This document shows, piece by piece, positions 14,280 through 15,466 of a stretch of DNA of 15,466 bases; the first letter of the stretch is position 1; each line of letters opens with the position of its first letter. The stretch is from contig JAENXG010000031.1 of the NCBI GenBank assembly GCA_016649675.1, forward strand, positions 1-15,466, written 5' to 3'. A program made the position numbers and the translations under genes. Source of the stretch: Methyloceanibacter sp. Its GTDB lineage: Bacteria > Pseudomonadota > Alphaproteobacteria > Rhizobiales > Methyloligellaceae. Under the pieces are notes generated by a model. The model saw only the letters and a program-made list of their open reading frames with translations. It was not told the origin of the DNA and made no database searches.

Positions 14280-15116
14280 ATGTCCAATCTCGAATTCGCC
14301 CGCGCCCAGGCGCGTGACACCAAGATCAAGCTGCACGGCGAGGAGGCCTTCGCCGGGATGGCCAAGGCTGGCCGGCTCGTGGCCGAAATCCTCGATCTCC
14401 TGGTCGAGGAGGTGAAGCCCGGCGTAACCACCGAGGCGCTCGATCAATTCGTGTTCGAGTTCGCCATGGCGCATGGGGTCATTCCCGCTCCGCTCAACTA
14501 TCGCGGCTTCCCCAAATCGATCTGCACCTCGCTCAACCACGTGGTCTGCCACGGCATACCCGCACCCCGCGCGCTGAAGGAAGGCGATATCCTCAATATC
14601 GACGTGACCCTCATCGTCGACGGCTGGCACGGCGATTCGAGCCGCATGTACGCAGTGGGCAAGATCCCCCGCGCGGCGGAGCGCCTGCTCGAGGTGACCT
14701 ATAACGCGCTGATGCGGGGCATTGCCGCCGTCAGGCCAGGGGCCACTACCGGCGATATCGGCGCTGCGATCCAGATCTACGCCGAGGGCGAGCGCTGCAG
14801 CGTGGTGCGCGATTTCTGCGGCCATGGCCTGGGACGGGTGTTCCACGACCGGCCGAACATTTTGCACTATGGCGAGCCGGGCGAAGGACTGCCGCTCAAG
14901 CCCGGCATGCTGTTCACCATCGAGCCGATGATCAATCTCGGCAAACCGCATGTGAAGATCCTGTCCGACGGCTGGACGGCGGTCACCCGCGACCGCTCGC
15001 TGTCGGCGCAGTTCGAGCATGCCGTCGGCGTCACCGAGACGGGATGCGAGGTGTTCACGGTCTCGCCGCGGGGCTTGGATCGGCCGCCCTATATGCGCCA
15101 ATCGAGCGAAGGCTGA
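14280..15116 (+). CDS. map: Methionine aminopeptidase, type I
   Basis: A 278-residue cytosolic metalloenzyme that removes the initiator Met from nascent proteins. The pita-bread fold motifs are clear: NYRGFPKSICTSLNHVVCHGIP, LNIDVTLIVDGWHGDSSRMY with the two metal-binding Asp residues, FCGHGLGRVFHDRPNILHYG with the metal His, MLFTIEPMINLG with the metal Glu, and SAQFEHAVGVTETGCEVFT with the last metal Glu. The enzyme is complete. The N-terminus lacks the SH3-binding or zinc-finger extension, as usual for bacterial type Ia enzymes. The ATG at 14280 is the natural start, about 20 residues before the fold. The gene stands alone in orientation, divergent from the CinA-like gene. Confidence 0.97.
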   Translation: MSNLEFARAQARDTKIKLHGEEAFAGMAKAGRLVAEILDLLVEEVKPGVTTEALDQFVFEFAMAHGVIPAPLNYRGFPKSICTSLNHVVCHGIPAPRALKEGDILNIDVTLIVDGWHGDSSRMYAVGKIPRAAERLLEVTYNALMRGIAAVRPGATTGDIGAAIQIYAEGERCSVVRDFCGHGLGRVFHDRPNILHYGEPGEGLPLKPGMLFTIEPMINLGKPHVKILSDGWTAVTRDRSLSAQFEHAVGVTETGCEVFTVSPRGLDRPPYMRQSSEG

Positions 15117-15290
15117 ATGGGTTTCAAGGATGCGGGCAAGCCACATTTCCGATCTTCGTTGGTGAGTCTTCGCCGAAACCCGGTGATGGGAACCGTCGTG
15201 AGAGCGAAGGCCGAGGTCGATGTGGAGATGGTCCTCAGGCATTTGGGTCATTGTCCGTCCCCCTCTTTCCGGGATGCCACCCGGCGTGGG
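15117..15290. other. Intergenic stretch after map
   Basis: 174 bp between map and the DUF6496-like gene. A plus-strand frame begins at an ATG right after the map stop and runs through to 15398, but it lies antisense to the small basic gene, has no ribosome binding site or recognisable motif, and I do not call it. No clear terminator is present; a short CCGGG/CCCGG hairpin occurs near 15269-15284. Confidence 0.4.
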
Positions 15291-15437
15291 CTACTTTCCA
15301 CGCTTGGGCTTCTTGTTGCTCTTGCCGGCTTTGCTCAGTGCGATGGCAACAGCCTGCTTCTGTGGCTTGCCCGCCTTGATCTCGGTCTTGATGTTTGAGC
15401 TGATGGTCTTGTGAGAGGAGCCTTTCTTGAGAGGCAT
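15291..15437 (-). CDS. Small basic DUF6496-like protein
   Basis: A 48-residue protein beginning MPLKKGSSHKTISSNIKTEI and continuing KAGKPQKQAVAIALSKAGKS, then a Lys/Arg-rich tail. This KKGSS-KTIS-NIK-E-KAGKP-KQAVAIAL pattern is one I recognise as the DUF6496 family, small proteins frequent in alphaproteobacterial genomes and phages, function unknown. An AAGGA lies about 9 nt before the ATG on the minus strand and supports the start. 13 of the 48 residues are Lys, with one Arg and a single Glu, so nucleic-acid binding is plausible but not shown. Confidence 0.75.
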   Translation of the reverse strand: MPLKKGSSHKTISSNIKTEIKAGKPQKQAVAIALSKAGKSNKKPKRGK

Positions 15438-15466
15438 GTCCGGGATCCTTTCTTCGCCATGAGGTA

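Noticed and set aside
14265..15251. 328-codon antisense frame over map
   Set aside because: Shadow of map; no start signal or motif.
15117..15398. 93-codon frame starting right after map, considered as a radC remnant
   Set aside because: A brief KPHF resemblance to the RadC start is not enough; the frame runs antisense through the DUF6496-like gene.
1..15466. tRNA, rRNA, CRISPR array, insertion sequence or prophage
   Set aside because: No T-loop-like sequence in a cloverleaf context, no regularly spaced repeats, no transposase or phage structural frame was found on reading both strands.

Overview
The window looks like chromosomal core DNA from a GC-rich alphaproteobacterium, most likely of the Rhizobiales (Hyphomicrobiales). 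The signs are an NDUFA12-type complex I accessory gene, a DUF2155 gene next to aat, the order aroQ-accB-accC-aat, a B12-dependent ribonucleotide reductase (NrdJ), and two extragenic sequences of a kind I associate with Rhizobiales genomes. This placement is inferred from gene families and order, not from a database search.

Layout. Positions 1-279 hold the 3' end of an RNase E-like gene, closed by a strong hairpin terminator. A secreted M48 metalloprotease with a TPR-like tail (590-2008) is followed after 23 bp by a membrane-anchored DsbA/ScsC-like thiol oxidoreductase (2032-2829), making an envelope-quality pair. Next is a tight run: aroQ (2981-3433), accB (ATGA overlap), accC and aat, covering shikimate synthesis, fatty-acid initiation and N-end-rule tagging. 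aat runs head-on into a minus-strand DUF2155 gene and the two reading frames overlap by 244 bp. Minus-strand genes then continue: DUF2155, a SAM methyltransferase, the NDUFA12 homologue (ATGA overlap with the methyltransferase) and a degenerate receiver-domain protein. A 49-bp palindromic repeat lies between DUF2155 and the methyltransferase.

A 338-bp gap with a possible NrdR box precedes nrdJ (8754-12461). A 41-residue histone-H1-like protein follows nrdJ by 41 bp and ends at a textbook terminator. After it comes a BLUF blue-light sensor gene broken by a nonsense codon and by a frameshift that an exact 7-bp tandem duplication explains. The window ends with a minus-strand CinA/MoaB-like protein, map (methionine aminopeptidase) reading away from it, and a 48-residue basic DUF6496-like protein on the minus strand.

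I saw no tRNA, rRNA, CRISPR array, insertion sequence or phage module, and no convincing undescribed multi-gene system. The most unusual items are the broken BLUF gene, the pseudo-receiver that has lost its phosphoacceptor Asp, the aat/DUF2155 antisense overlap, the tiny histone-like gene, and a change in codon use at the 3' end of nrdJ.
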